Below are positions 33,928 through 44,957 of a stretch of 64,000 nt of DNA, piece by piece. The DNA is from Schistosoma haematobium. Taxonomy: Eukaryota > Platyhelminthes > Trematoda > Strigeidida > Schistosomatidae. A program made the position numbers and the translations under genes. Location of the stretch: assembly GCF_000699445.3 (NCBI RefSeq), contig NC_067197.1:27821809-27885808 (forward strand), read 5' to 3'. Position 1 is the stretch's first letter; every line of letters starts with the position of its first letter. The notes beneath the pieces were generated by a model. The model saw only the letters and a list, made by a program, of their open reading frames with translations. It had not been told where the DNA came from and ran no database searches.

Positions 33928-33951
33928 CTTACATTGTGTATAAACAAATAG

Positions 33952-35522
33952 GTAGTTCCATTCTAGTGTAAAACAATTGTTTATTGCCCACTTAGTTTCA
34001 GTGGTTTCCTAGCTAATGTCAATCTGTAACGGAAATCATCTTTAAATTTAATCAGTTCACAAATATTACAACCAAACAATAGTTGGTTAATGACAAATAT
34101 ATTCACTGGATTACACCTGTCATTAATTAGTTACGGTGAAAACAAATACATTCAATCTAACATTTCCTTCTTAATGATCCGTCTTAATGAATTCAGTTGT
34201 ACAACACGCAATTTGTATATTTAAAAGGAAATTCACTTCACAGTTTCAACATACAATTAAGTAATAAATAATTTATGTCCATATTATATTTATTACTTAG
34301 CATAAATTATATTGATAATTAATACTGAATTGATGATTTACTGTGAATATATGACTTGGTTGCGAAACAAATCTTTACTTTTTAACATTTATATTAATAG
34401 TATGGGAATTTTCTGGGGGTTTTTCTTTGATTCAAATATTCGTTATGTTGCTGTGTCATTGGGAGAATGTGGGAACATAGTGGGGTCACTGAACGAATAA
34501 TGATAGGTAAGGTGAATGGTAATATAACTAGAGACACCAATCAAATTAAACATCATTTAAAAAGTCTAAGTGGTTATGACTTTTACTAATCATGAGTCTC
34601 TTTGTCTGCTCTATTGTATTATTGTAGTTAGAAAAGTAATCAGTAGAATATAGGCAAAGGGAAGTCTAAAGAAATACTTAGCATTACTTCTTTAAGCGAT
34701 TAACCATTGGAATGAACCCTATGGGATGATACAGATTTCTTAGTGGAATTCTGTTCGATAATTGTAAAACATAGTTATCAGTGGCACAAATGTATTCACT
34801 CCCTATCATTCTCAATATCTTGAGTTTCTTTATTGTTTGAACTGTCTTAATTTTTATCTTATTAACTTCCTCTCGAAGTTTGCAACAAACTAAACTAACC
34901 TGTTTGTTATCTATTTTTCAACTGTAATCTATCTAATGAATGTTAACAGCTTTTCATTTGACTTGAGTCAAGAATTTAGTCAGATAATTAAGCTACTTTG
35001 ACTATTAAATATTATAATTCATCAAAAAAGTCCTTTTGACTATGAAATAACCTTCTGTATGAAACGCTAAGTTTCCATTTAAGAATATTTGAAATATGTG
35101 TAATTGTGTCAGTCATTTATTTTGTTTGTCTAGTCCATATGATAAGATGAACTTTTATACCGGTTAGTAATACTGATACAGTTAAAATAGATTAATTATT
35201 GAGAAAAAAGGGTCCAATTTCATTATTACATATATGTGACTTATATATTGCTAATTTTTATTATTGATAGTAGTATAGCGACATGATTCTATAGTAATTT
35301 ACTTTGTATATTACTGTCTTTAAGAAAAAATATCATGTGATTGAGACTTCGTAAATATGCAAACTGAAGTAAACAAACATATGTTTGATTTCTATATATC
35401 GATTTAGTTTCAAGATATGTTTCATTTGTCTATCAATTGAATATGTTCATTTACCGATTGACTTCATTTATTATGAGTTACACGCCCAAAGTGCAGGTTC
35501 GTTCATATTTCTCCCTTATTTG

Positions 35523-35564
<42 letters not shown>

Positions 35565-36690
35565 TAGGATTCACAGTTTATGACAAGCTTTTTGATTGAT
35601 TGTCCTAACATTTTGTGAATGACCTTGACGAATACAACTAGGAATTACTTTTTATCTGCGATAGTCTGAGTGAAGAGTTCTAGTTTCAACTTTATCATTT
35701 ATTTGCTTTAGTTTTCTTTAGGTTCGCTTGTGGCCGTACCAAATTGATTCAGTAGAATAGCTTATATCATTGTTGTGCATTCACTGAACTACCATGAAAG
35801 AACAACTTTATATTTTATTATTATGGATGCATATGTAGCTTTAAATTTTGAGGCACTTATGAGTCACCTCCACTTGTTCTTCATATTCCATGCAATTAAT
35901 GGGAGGGATGGGTAGGTAAATGGCATTATCGCCCTTTGCATCAAATATATAGTTCTTAAGATCAAGTACAAAATCTGAACTGAAGTTGTACTGTACAACT
36001 ATTGGAAAACTTTAGTAATAGTCCAGTTAACTAAATCGTGTTACCTATAATTAATCCTCTTGAATAAAACTCTTATTTACAACGTTGATACTCAATGAAA
36101 TTACAACAAATTTCTGTGTTGACTAAGTGCTGTTTCAACCAGTCACTAATTCAGAAAATATAAATAGCTTACTGGAATAAGTTTTAAGAACACAAACGAA
36201 AATCTATCTCAAAGAAATTTCTAATTATTAACAATTTATCCTTTTTTAGCTATTGAAAGGTCAGTCGGATAATGCTGACTACTCTATGCGACATTTGAAA
36301 TGAATAAGGTCATTTATAAGACCATAGATATATTTTTAACTTCTGAAGGTCAATTTCACTGTCTTTAATACATCTAATTTACAGTCTTATAAAAGGCATT
36401 ATTTGGATATGGAGTAGTGGTTTCGTGGTTAATTAGCTTGCTGTTCAACCAATTGATTGCAAATTTGAAATATGTTTCACCTACCTTAGTCTAGAAAGCC
36501 AGGTATTATCATCAGACCTTATTATAACATTGTTACTTAAAGCCAAATGTATAAAGCGGTACTTGAGTAGCTTCATAAAATATGAAAACCATACATTAAA
36601 TACATTATTTGTACAACTTCCTTTAAATATTTCATAATCTCTTCACTTCTGTTGTTAATAAAACTGCCCTCTGTTTCCTTTGTTGTTCTC
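33952..36690. other. Non-coding, probably intronic
   Basis: AT-rich sequence lying between two candidate minus-strand exons. It contains an (AT)n microsatellite at 35524-35562. The small plus-strand frames at 34312-34500 and 35385-35567 are low-complexity and not called. Confidence 0.4.
35524..35562. repeat. (AT)n microsatellite
   Basis: About 19 perfect TA units. Confidence 0.95.
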
Positions 36691-36738
36691 GTTAATCCAA
36701 TTTTCTGCTGACAGGTATTCCAATTCCGATTGCTGTTA

Positions 36739-36772
36739 CATGCTACTTATATCTGTCAGCATAAGTAGCATG
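36739..36772. repeat. 12-bp perfect inverted repeat (hairpin)
   Basis: CATGCTACTTAT (36739-36750) and ATAAGTAGCATG (36761-36772) flank a 10-base loop, in the degraded head region of an Sm-alpha-like repeat. Confidence 0.85.
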
Positions 36773-36789
36773 CATCACAGTATTGTCTC

Positions 36790-37015
36790 AGACAGTGAAT
36801 TTCATTCATATATAATCAAATCTGTCAGGGAGCATCACTTCCCTCAAGCTTACAGGTACGCCTTTTTGACGAGTTTTAAATACCATAACACTTAGGCTCA
36901 AGGTCCTCTGTCTATCACTTTCAATCATCTAACTTCTCAATATAGTCCAAGTAATGTCAAGTTACTTGAACTTGTGGCCACATTACAACATGACTGATAG
37001 ATTTCAGTCAGCACT
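36790..37015 (+). mobile_element. Diverged Sm-alpha-like SINE unit
   Basis: The order of blocks matches the unit at 39.76-40.1 kb: CTGTCAGGGAGCATCACTTC, CCTCAAGCTTACAGGTACGC, then a TTGACGAG hammerhead-core remnant, CTAACTTCTCAATATAG and finally GTGGCCACATTACAACATGA. Core bases are changed (CUGA to UUGA), so no ribozyme activity is expected. Confidence 0.5.
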
Positions 37016-37093
37016 AAAAGGATCAGATAAACATAACACTAATCAGTTATCAACGAATTGTAAACAAATATTTTATAGTAATTTCAATGGTTG

Positions 37094-37277
37094 AGATCAT
37101 GAGTCAGTTGAAGCTAGGCCACCATGGAAAACCTGGAAGCACTGGACCGTCGTTTCGTTTTATTGTGGGATTCCTCAGCAGTGCGCATCCACAACCTCGC
37201 CCCTTGCGAGATTCGAACCCAGGACTTATTGGTTTCGTGCGTGAGCACTTAACCACTAGACCACTGACTCATGATCT
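37094..37277 (-). mobile_element. tRNA-derived SINE bounded by 15-bp inverted repeats
   Basis: On the minus strand the head has box A GGTCTAGTGGTTAAG and box B GGGTTCGAATCTC, followed by a body with GAGGAATCCCACAATAAAAC and CCAGTGCTTCCAGGTTTTCC. The element ends are perfect 15-bp inverted repeats, AGATCATGAGTCAGT (37094-37108) and ACTGACTCATGATCT (37263-37277), which is unusual for a SINE. Related copies: 2550-2695 and its mirror, 38342-38470, 45337-45385, 60108-60285 and 61529-61690. Confidence 0.65.
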
Positions 37278-37757
37278 TAAGCAGTGAAATTACTATAATA
37301 TCCACAAAACCCATCTGAAATATTCTATAGTTGGATTAATTAAAAAAATCATCTTTATGTATCAAGCTAAGGTTGTGAATGTTGACAGTTGTTAATAGCT
37401 TTTATCTGCAAGCAGAACTAGATTCATATATTTTTAAAATATACAAATGAATTTTACTATAACTTTACTAATGAATAAATTCATTAGATTTAGTCCTACA
37501 AAGAATAAATTATAACTTAGCATCTTAGACTAGATAGGATATTAAATAATCTAACAATCTGCTATTTCGATTACTGACAAGGGAAGTAATTTTGGATCCC
37601 GTGGCGTTTTGTTTATCTTATCAACATCCAACATATCGTATGTAATTGAATCAACAGATGGAATATTTGTCATATTGTCTGTCAACACGAAATTATAAAC
37701 AGAAGGTAACAACTTTTTAAAAATACTTCATTGAAATGTTTACTGTCTCAATTTATG

Positions 37758-37775
37758 TCCCTCCCTCTCCTTCTC

Positions 37776-37847
<72 letters not shown>
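37758..37847. repeat. Compound (CT)n(AT)n microsatellite
   Basis: A pyrimidine tract from 37758 grades into (CT)n and then about 24 TA units. One strand is entirely pyrimidine for about 40 bases, which may form H-DNA. Confidence 0.95.
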
Positions 37848-37849
<2 letters not shown>

Positions 37850-38341
37850 CTATCTATTAATTTACACCTACTTCACATGTCTAGTTTTCTTTATTTCGTT
37901 AAATATTTAAAAAAAATCAAGAAGACGATGGATGGATTCATTGTAATTGATAAAGTTGTTTACAACTATCCACAAATTAATGGTAGGTAAATTATTTCTG
38001 ATAGATCAATAAATCAGTCAATAATGATGGTGATGAGTTTATCAAGAAACGAATAGAAATACAGTATAATCAATAATAACAACAAATATTTATGGGGAAA
38101 GTTTTTGTACTTCAGAACGGTTAGTTGAATTGTTTTTTTAAAGTAGCTAATAAAATTTGATCAAAACAACATTGAAATGAGCTATGTCAAACTGTGAAAT
38201 AAAACCAGTTCCTTATAACCATTCATAGTGAACAAAGTAGAAAATAATGGAAAAAGAAACGTTTTTTTAATTCCTATTTACCGGTTGTCGTAGAATTTTT
38301 CAAATCATGAAATAATTCTGTTTAAACAACTAGTCAAAAAC
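37848..38341. other. Non-coding, nothing recognised
   Basis: AT-rich sequence between a microsatellite and a SINE. No gene signals noted. Confidence 0.4.
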
Positions 38342-38470
38342 AGGAGGTACTGGACATTTGTTTCATCTTGGTAAATGGTCCTTCAGCAGTGTCCATTCAC
38401 AACCCAATCCAGAATCGGACTTCAGGTTGTCAGGCTCTCCTGGTAGCGCCTAACCTCCGAACCACTTAGT
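38342..38470 (-). mobile_element. tRNA-derived SINE, diverged
   Basis: Same family as 37094-37277. Plus-strand order: AGGTACTGGACATTTGTTTC, then CCTTCAGCAGTGTCCATTC, then box-B and box-A complements ending in CCGAACCACTTAGT. Confidence 0.5.
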
Positions 38471-38585
38471 TAATATTTAATGGTTTCCATTTCTAATTTC
38501 AATCGCTTTTTTATCTAACTTGTAAAGGATATTAAAAGAACTATTTATTTCAGAATACCATTGTTATTGATATTTCTATAATTAC

Positions 38586-38842
38586 TAATTCTTGGCAAGA
38601 TTAGCTTTCCAATGTCTGGATTGTTCTCGGAGGATGATTTATAACTAACATGCAGATACGACTCATTTGCTCCAATTAGCGAGCTTCTTAACATTTGTTC
38701 AGTATAGTGAGCAATAACTGGTCCATCTGTCTGATTAGTGTCGTTGATATTGAGTAATGGAAGGCAGTTGGCAAGAAAACCTGGATACAGATCTCTTGAT
38801 AGTTGGCATTTATCACAAAGTTGTTTCATCATATAAAGGTAG
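38586..38842 (-). CDS. Candidate internal exon, unrecognised gene
   Basis: 257 nt on the minus strand with acceptor …TTTAATAG before 38842 and donor GTAATT just below 38586. The single open frame enters in phase 2 and leaves in phase 1. It reads MMKQLCDKCQLSRDLYPGFL, then LPLLNINDTNQTDGPVIAHY. Cys residues and N-x-S/T sites (NDTNQT, GANES) suggest an extracellular or lumenal domain, which is inference. No family is recognised. It may belong to the same gene as the candidate exon at 33763-33927, with large introns between. Confidence 0.5.
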
Positions 38843-38844
38843 CT

Positions 38845-39680
38845 ATTAAATAGATGAATTCATTTCTTACCGTAAATTTGGATGGATTTTATAATTATGC
38901 CATAGTTTGGTTTTATTTTGCATAACTTAGTATTTTTTTTTGGTCGAGTATTGATTGAAAGATATAGAAAAACAAAGCATGTAACAACCTATGTGTTTAA
39001 TGTTATCATTCAGTGGTTATTCAAAACTATAAGACTGAGAGTACTACAAATACTAATTCAGAGGATTCTAAATCCGATCTTAATAATAACATGTATTACA
39101 GATTGTTGTGAATTTTTCATCTTATCATGTTTATTTATTTTATCAGAAAAGAGTAAGAGGATTATTCTTTACGAAATTATTATTCTGATAGAATACATTA
39201 CATTATTAGTATAAGGGGATTGTGAAGATCGTTGAGTCATAGATTATTTATTCATAATTTACTTGATTTATTTATAAATAGAAATTTTTCCTATTTATTT
39301 CGATATTAGTTAGTTAAGGAATTAAAAAAGGGGTCAATCCAAAATTTGTCAGGTAGGTGTACATATATATTTTAATGTTGATATACAGACTTGAATTCCA
39401 AATACAATACTTATCAATTTAATACATCAAAGTGTTATAATTCATGGTTACCATCCCCTGTACAATGAATATACTACATATGAATTCTACTGTTGTTTGA
39501 TAGCTAACCATAAATATATCCTAATCTCTGATGATTATCTCATAACATAATATATAACTGATAGATAATGACAATAAATATCAATACATTTTTTATAATT
39601 ATCCATAGAACAACAGAGATTTAACTTCTACAAGTAATATATTATATTCTCTTATCAATAAAATTAAACTATTTCGTTGT
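38845..39680. other. Non-coding, nothing recognised
   Basis: Very AT-rich. The 98-residue plus-strand frame at 38918-39214 is Ile/Leu/Phe-rich from AT composition and is not called. Confidence 0.4.
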
Positions 39681-39906
39681 CACAATTGATTGGTCACTGG
39701 GTGGCGATCAATGTCATGCGTGTCTAGTCCTTATTAGTGCAGATCGAATGCTATCGATCACCATCTAATCTCAATATATAGTGCCCGCAGTGTCGAGTCA
39801 CCTAGACTGATGGCCACATTGCAACATGATCGATAGCATTCGATCTGCACTAATGAGGGCTAGACACGCATGACATTGATCGCCACCCAGTGATCAATCA
39901 ATTGTG
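39681..39906. repeat. 80-bp foldback (inverted repeat) with 66-bp loop
   Basis: 39681-39760 and 39827-39906 are reverse complements with about 3 mismatches in 80. The right half and loop match the 3' half of an Sm-alpha-like unit (compare CTCAATATAG and GTGGCCACATTACAACATGA at about 36.92-37.0 kb). The left half is an inverted extra piece of the same unit. The next unit begins directly after, at 39927. Confidence 0.9.
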
Positions 39907-39926
39907 ATTACATCTCAGTCATATAG

Positions 39927-40105
39927 GAGGTCGGATAGCTCAGTGGTAACGTCTCTGATTGTGAAGCTGGGTGACACGAGATCGAATCCGCCAGAGAGCA
40001 CCTGTTCCCTCAAGATTACAGGTACACCTTGCTGACGTGTGCCAAGTAGCACGACACCCGGGTGCACGGTTTCCTGTCGACTACCTCCAACCACCATCTA
40101 ATCTC
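39927..40105 (+). mobile_element. Sm-alpha-like tRNA-derived SINE, 5' half of a unit
   Basis: The tRNA-like head has box A GGATAGCTCAGTGGTAACG and box B AGATCGAATCC, followed by a hammerhead-like domain (40018-40077) and CCACCATCTAATCTCAC. Adding the 3' half at 39762-39926 gives about 340 bp, near the 335-340 bp monomer known for S. mansoni Sm-alpha satellite/SINE units. The order here (3' half, then 5' half) is the junction of two head-to-tail units. Confidence 0.75.
40018..40077 (+). ncRNA. Degenerate type I hammerhead ribozyme motif
   Basis: Helix I pairs ACAGG (40018-40022) with CCTGT (40073-40077) and ACC with GGT further in. Helix II is GTGC/GCAC closed around CAAGTA, and a short CACCC/GGGTG helix III is visible. 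The conserved cores are damaged: CUGACGU at 40032-40038 (expected CUGANGA) and GACA at 40053-40056 (expected GAAA). Hammerheads are established in Sm-alpha repeats; this copy should be inactive. Confidence 0.6.
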
Positions 40106-40198
40106 ACTATTTCATTGTATTTATTTCACAGGATAACCACACTAATATACCATAAACTTATAAACTTTTTCTACCTTTTAACCAAACACTGAAATGTA

Positions 40199-40199
<1 letters not shown>

Positions 40200-40242
<43 letters not shown>
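40200..40242. repeat. (TTA)n microsatellite
   Basis: About 14 uninterrupted TTA units. Confidence 0.95.
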
Positions 40243-41118
40243 GACCATGATCGGTCATCACGATAACTTACAATGTGTATTTGTTTTTGATTTTATTTTT
40301 ATTGAGAAAAAAAAATATTTAGTTCATGTGTTATTTGAATATTTTAGTTTATAAATGCAAATTCACATAAAAACATCTGTGTATGCTACTTAAAATAGTA
40401 ATAACTTTGAAATTATTTCAACTTGATTTATTCATTCATTGTTATTGATTATGACTAAAAATCAATGATTGGTGGATATTTATAAATGAATTATGAACAG
40501 GTGTTGTTATAATGATAACATACTTGCAGTATAATTTAATATTAATTTAAGTTATATTTATGGAAATTTATTATTTAAATTTAAATCACAAGATGGATTT
40601 ATTTTTTGCAAGGATGAAAAACTAGGGAATAATGAACATCAGATTCATCCTAGTTATGGCACTATTCAACAATGTGAACACACGATCCAACTGAGGATCT
40701 AAAGTAGGACGTTCATGAATCTCCTTGAATGCTTAACTTTTGGACCATTGGGTCAATATCCAGTGATTTAAGTGTTTAGCTTTTATTCATGGTATTGCGT
40801 AACCGTCTTCCAATCTGACTGGTGGATAATTGTATTTCACCCAACATGGTTGAAATTTCTAGAAACGTCTTTCTTATTATTTCCACAAACTAATACCACT
40901 CAGAGAACCGCTAAAATAAAGAACCTATGAGCTACTAAGCGATCCTGGTCTTGAACGCTTTGCCAGTGAACATAAAATGATCTATTAGAATCATTTGATA
41001 CATTATTCGGCTATTTTAAGTGCTGACTTATAAAAAGGTTGTCATATCTTTAAGGAACTGTGATGAATGATTTCTGAGACATGGGATTTCAAGTAATGTA
41101 ACTTTTATATAATAATGT
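40243..41118. other. Non-coding with possible SINE relic
   Basis: AT-rich. 40620-40790 contains GTGAACACACGATCCAACTG and ACTTTTGGACCATTGGGTCA, which look like a decayed minus-strand tRNA-derived repeat. No gene. Confidence 0.35.
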
Positions 41119-42185
41119 AGTTGCTAGCTCTCCCACGCATTTCCGCTTGTCGGCTCTAATGCTCCTCTTCACTCTCCTCTTCGATCCCGAGTATTTGATT
41201 TGTACCTTGTCTTTTGCTGCTCTTGTTCGACTGTTGTTAATTGCTATTTTCTTGTTCTTCCTTTTTTGAATCTTTGTCAAAGTATCGACAGAGATACATT
41301 TCTCATAATGCTGCTTCTTGAAATCTAGCGCCTCCTGATACGTTGAAGTTGTCCTCCATAATAGTTTCCTCTTCTTCGAGTAGAAGTTATAAATCTTGGA
41401 ACCTGTTGTTGAGAGTTATGTTGAATTGGTTGAGCTTGTTAGTATCTCATGGGGAGGCTGTATTGAACCCTTGTATTACTATTTGATCAGTTGTCCAGTG
41501 TTCCTTTGGCTCCAATTTAATCTTTGTTACCACTAGATGGTGATCTGAAGTTGTGTCAGTTCTCCTCTGTGTTCCTACGTCCTGCATTGACCTTTTAAAC
41601 ATTTTAGTGGTACAAGTATGGTCGATGTGATTCCTTGTAGTGTGATCCGGTGAAATTCTTTAGCTTTGTGTGTGGATTTGTGTAGGAATACAATGCTGCC
41701 TACAATCATTTTGTTGAATGAACATGAATTTGCGAATCTCACCATTCTCATCCCTTTCTAACAGTTCAGCATCTCTCCCGAATCTAACCTTTTCTGTCCA
41801 GCTTGAGTCCAATGTGTTTCACTGATTCTGAGCTGCGTCAAGTTGTATCTCCTCTATTCCTCAGCTATTTGATTGGTCATCCCGGTCTCCCTCATTGTCC
41901 GGACATTCCATGTACCTATGATTATTGTTGCCTTGTTTATCAGAGAGGGAATTAGCCTCGTCATTTCCGAAGAACTCTGGCTTTCACCATGAGGCGTCAT
42001 ATTTTTCTGAATGAATATCCTTCAACTCCCAGGGTAGAGTTTGAGGGGCTTAAATTTTTTTATCTGGTTAGCGTTTTTTAGGAGGGTTGTTCTCCACGGG
42101 ATGGGGTTGCTGAACCCATGTCTTGCCTCCCGTCTTAGTCCGGGCTTCGGACCAGCAGTAACCCTAGAAGGACTCAAAGGTAAGT
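41119..42185 (-). mobile_element. RTE LINE fragment: 5' end and endonuclease region
   Basis: On the minus strand it starts with the family 5' leader (GGTTACTGCTGGTCCGAAGC near 42165-42145; compare GTTACTGCCGGTCCCAAGCC at 57828), then a decayed AP-endonuclease region. A TSDHHLVVTKIKLEPKEHW-like stretch near 41.5 kb keeps the catalytic SDH signature. It stops in the linker (SIRADKRKCVGELATT, about 41.15 kb). The 3' half is missing. Frames are broken. Confidence 0.75.
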
Positions 42186-42904
42186 TGCGTAAATAGTATA
42201 CCTGTCCTATGAAACATGGAATGACAAATTCTAGATTGCTATGAAAAGAATAAACTCTAGATAGTTTGATGAACTGATAAGAGGACTATTCACGAATTAA
42301 TTTAGCGCATATTTACAAAATGTTAACCAACTTACACAGCCATGTATACAGTTCGTGAGATTTAAACCTGCGTTGCTTATTGCTACAAACAGATTTGTGA
42401 TATGTGAATACCCCAAAATGTTCATCGGAAGTAAAGTTAACGACAGTTTGTTACCACTTTAAATGGTCTATTTTATTCTTTGATGAACTGACGTACTATT
42501 TAATTGATTAGTTTGAGAAGATTACCTTGATATATATATATTTATCATTGTGTGATGAAATAAGCTTGCGAAAGATTAAAAAACTAGGATACGTAGAACA
42601 ACTACCTCGTTTTTTTAATTTTCTGATCATTCCTGAAACCTAAATGGACGTTGAACTAATAAGTTCCAATGATATTATTCTGGCTTTAAAGCACTGAGAT
42701 AATGTGTGACAATAGATTTGAATGAACCATCATTCAACGACATACGTTTATAATCCGAAATATATATTTCACAAAACTAGCTTTATGGGGAGTTTTTCAG
42801 TATATACAGTACTGAATTTGATCAGATAAAAGTTGGAGATTAGTACTAGTAGCCAAAGCTCTACTAATAATCGATATGAAGCTTTACACATATTATTTAC
42901 TTAC
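42186..42904. other. Non-coding between RTE fragments
   Basis: AT-rich, no element or gene recognised. Confidence 0.4.
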
Positions 42905-44717
42905 ATACTTACGCCTGTTACTCCTCGTGGAGGAGCATAGGCCGCCCACCAACACTGCACCCAACCCTGTCCTGGGCAATCCTTCTCAGTTCTTTCCAGT
43001 CGTTGTTCTTCCTTTTGATGTCTGCTTTCAATTCCCGACGTAGTGTGTTCTTCGGCCTTCCTTCTTTTTGTTTCCCTTCAGCATTCTAAGTTAAGACTTA
43101 CCTTGTGGCGCAGTTTGGTGATTTCCTCAATGCGTGTCTTATCCATTCCCATCATCTTTTCCTAATTTCATCTTCAGTTGGAATCTGGTTTGTTCTCCCC
43201 CACAGTACACTTTTACTGATGGTATCCGGCCAATGGATGTTGAGTATCTTGCGTAGACAACTATTTATAAATAATTGTACCTTCTTGATGATGATTGTAG
43301 TAGTTCTACACGTTTTAGCTCCATACAGTAGAACTGTCTTGATATTCGTGTTGAAGATTCTGACTTTGATATTGGTTGACAGTTGTTTTGAGCTCCATAT
43401 GCTCTTCAGTTGTGGGAATGCGGCTCTTGCTTTGCCAATCCTCACCTTTACGTCTGCATCGGATCCTCCTTGTTCATCGATAGTGCTTCCCAGGTATGTG
43501 AAGGATTCCACATCTTCCAGAGTTTCTCCATCAAATGTGATTGGGTTGGTGTTATCTGTGTTGTATTTGAGGACTTTGGTTTTCCCCTTGTGTATGTTGA
43601 GGCCTACTGATTCAAGGACTGCTGCTACACTGACTGTCTTTATCTGCATTTTTTCGTGTGTATGCGATATTAGGGCTAGGTCATCTGCGAAGTACAAATC
43701 ATCTAGCTGCATCCAACCTGGCCATTTTATTCAGAGCTTTCTCTCAGACGTCAAGGTCTTCATAATCCAGTCGACCACGAGAAGAAAGAGAAATGGCAAG
43801 TGTAAGCAACCTTGTCTGACTTCGGTCCTTACTTGGAATGCATCTGACAGCTGTCCTCCATGCACGACTTTGCACTGTAGTCCGTCGTATAAATTCTGGA
43901 TGATGGTGACGATCCTCTCATATACTCCATAGTGTTGCAGAAATTTTCATGATGTTCGCCTATCCACACCGTGAAACGCCTTTTCACAATCAATGAAGTT
44001 GATTCATAGTAACGAGTTACGCTCAATCAATCGCTCATCAGCAATATGTAGTGTCAAGATTTTGTCTTTACAGAGTCTGATCTGTTCATCTTGAGGTTGG
44101 GCGTCTACTGAGTCTCACATCCAGTTAAGCAACACTCAGCTGAAAACGTTTCGTGGTACTGATAGTAGTGTGATGCCTCTGTAGTTCTCACATTTTCTCA
44201 TATCTCCTTTCCTTGGTATCTTGATGAGGTGTCTTTCTTTCCAGTTAATCTTCTTCCCAAATCTTCCCGAACAAAACGTGGAGTATGTTTGCAGTTACCT
44301 CTATGTCCGACTTAATTACTTCATATGGTATATTGTCAGGTTCTGCTAGTATCCCGATCTTGATTTGTCTGATGGCCATCCCGATTTCTTCGATCTCTGG
44401 TGTAGTGTCATCTATAGGAGAGTCTGTGTGTGGTACTGTCCCGTGGATTCAATGGAGCAGATCTATTAAACAGTTCCTCTAAGTATTCTACTCAACTGTC
44501 CCTATGTCCTTGGATTTCGGTGATTGTCTTGTCTTCTTTGTCCTTGACCTGTCTCTCTGGTTTACTATATTTCCCAGCTAGTCTCTTCGTTTTGTTATAT
44601 AGATGTCTCATATTTCCTTCTCTTGAAGTGTTCTCCTCTGTCGTTGCTGATTTTTCCAAGTATTTCTGCTTGTCGGCTCTAATACTCGTTTTCACTTGCT
44701 TGTTTGCTTCTCATAAC
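42905..44717 (-). mobile_element. RTE LINE fragment: linker to 3' end
   Basis: Read on the minus strand it starts in the linker (SIRADKQKYLEKSATTEE) at about 44.7 kb and passes a heavily damaged RT N-terminal half. From 43712 to 43152 there is an intact 186-codon frame with [20 protein letters not shown] and [20 protein letters not shown], ending at a stop after EIRKR, with further 3' sequence to the tail (GTAAGTATGTAAGTAAAT). The 3' ~790 bp (to about 43700) is nearly identical to 49190-49980, including the same stop codon, while the upstream part is far more decayed. Confidence 0.85.
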
Positions 44718-44751
44718 AAACTAATGTGGTGGAAAACTAGCCAACATACAG

Positions 44752-44957
44752 TTGAAAGAAAAGATTTTGGAGGTAAATTAGACGTTCATTGTGGAGATTA
44801 TGTGACTGCATCACGATGCAAGCCCTAACCTGAAGGCCAAAAGAAAAGAGTGGGTAGAACTTGGAAACAACTGGAAAGGAGAACCTAGGACAGAATTGTT
44901 TAGAGATCCTGATGGGCAGCCTATGCACCAAAAAGGGTTGAGAGGTACAAATAAGTA
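44752..44957 (+). mobile_element. RTE LINE 3'-end fragment
   Basis: Matches the last ~200 bp of the family (TGGAGGTAAATTAGACG, GGAGAACCTAGGACAGA) and ends in AAGTAAGTAA. It is oriented opposite to the preceding fragment, with which it makes a tail-out pair. Confidence 0.75.

Noticed and set aside
36249..36295. Plus-strand terminal exon after TCCTTTTTTAG (LLKGQSDNADYSMRHLK)
   Set aside because: Only 17 codons, no neighbouring exon, and such acceptor-like T runs are common in this AT-rich DNA.
38918..39214. 98-residue plus-strand frame
   Set aside because: Ile/Leu/Phe/Tyr-rich composition follows from very high AT content; no splice or promoter context.
39927..40000. A functional tRNA gene
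   Set aside because: Boxes A and B are present, but the sequence continues into an Sm-alpha-like body with a hammerhead domain and no convincing acceptor stem closes the fold.
43105..43932. 275-residue plus-strand frame
   Set aside because: It is the reverse-strand shadow of the RTE reverse-transcriptase segment; the minus strand carries the real motifs. The same applies to 49175-49771, 9776-10282 and 26057-26563.
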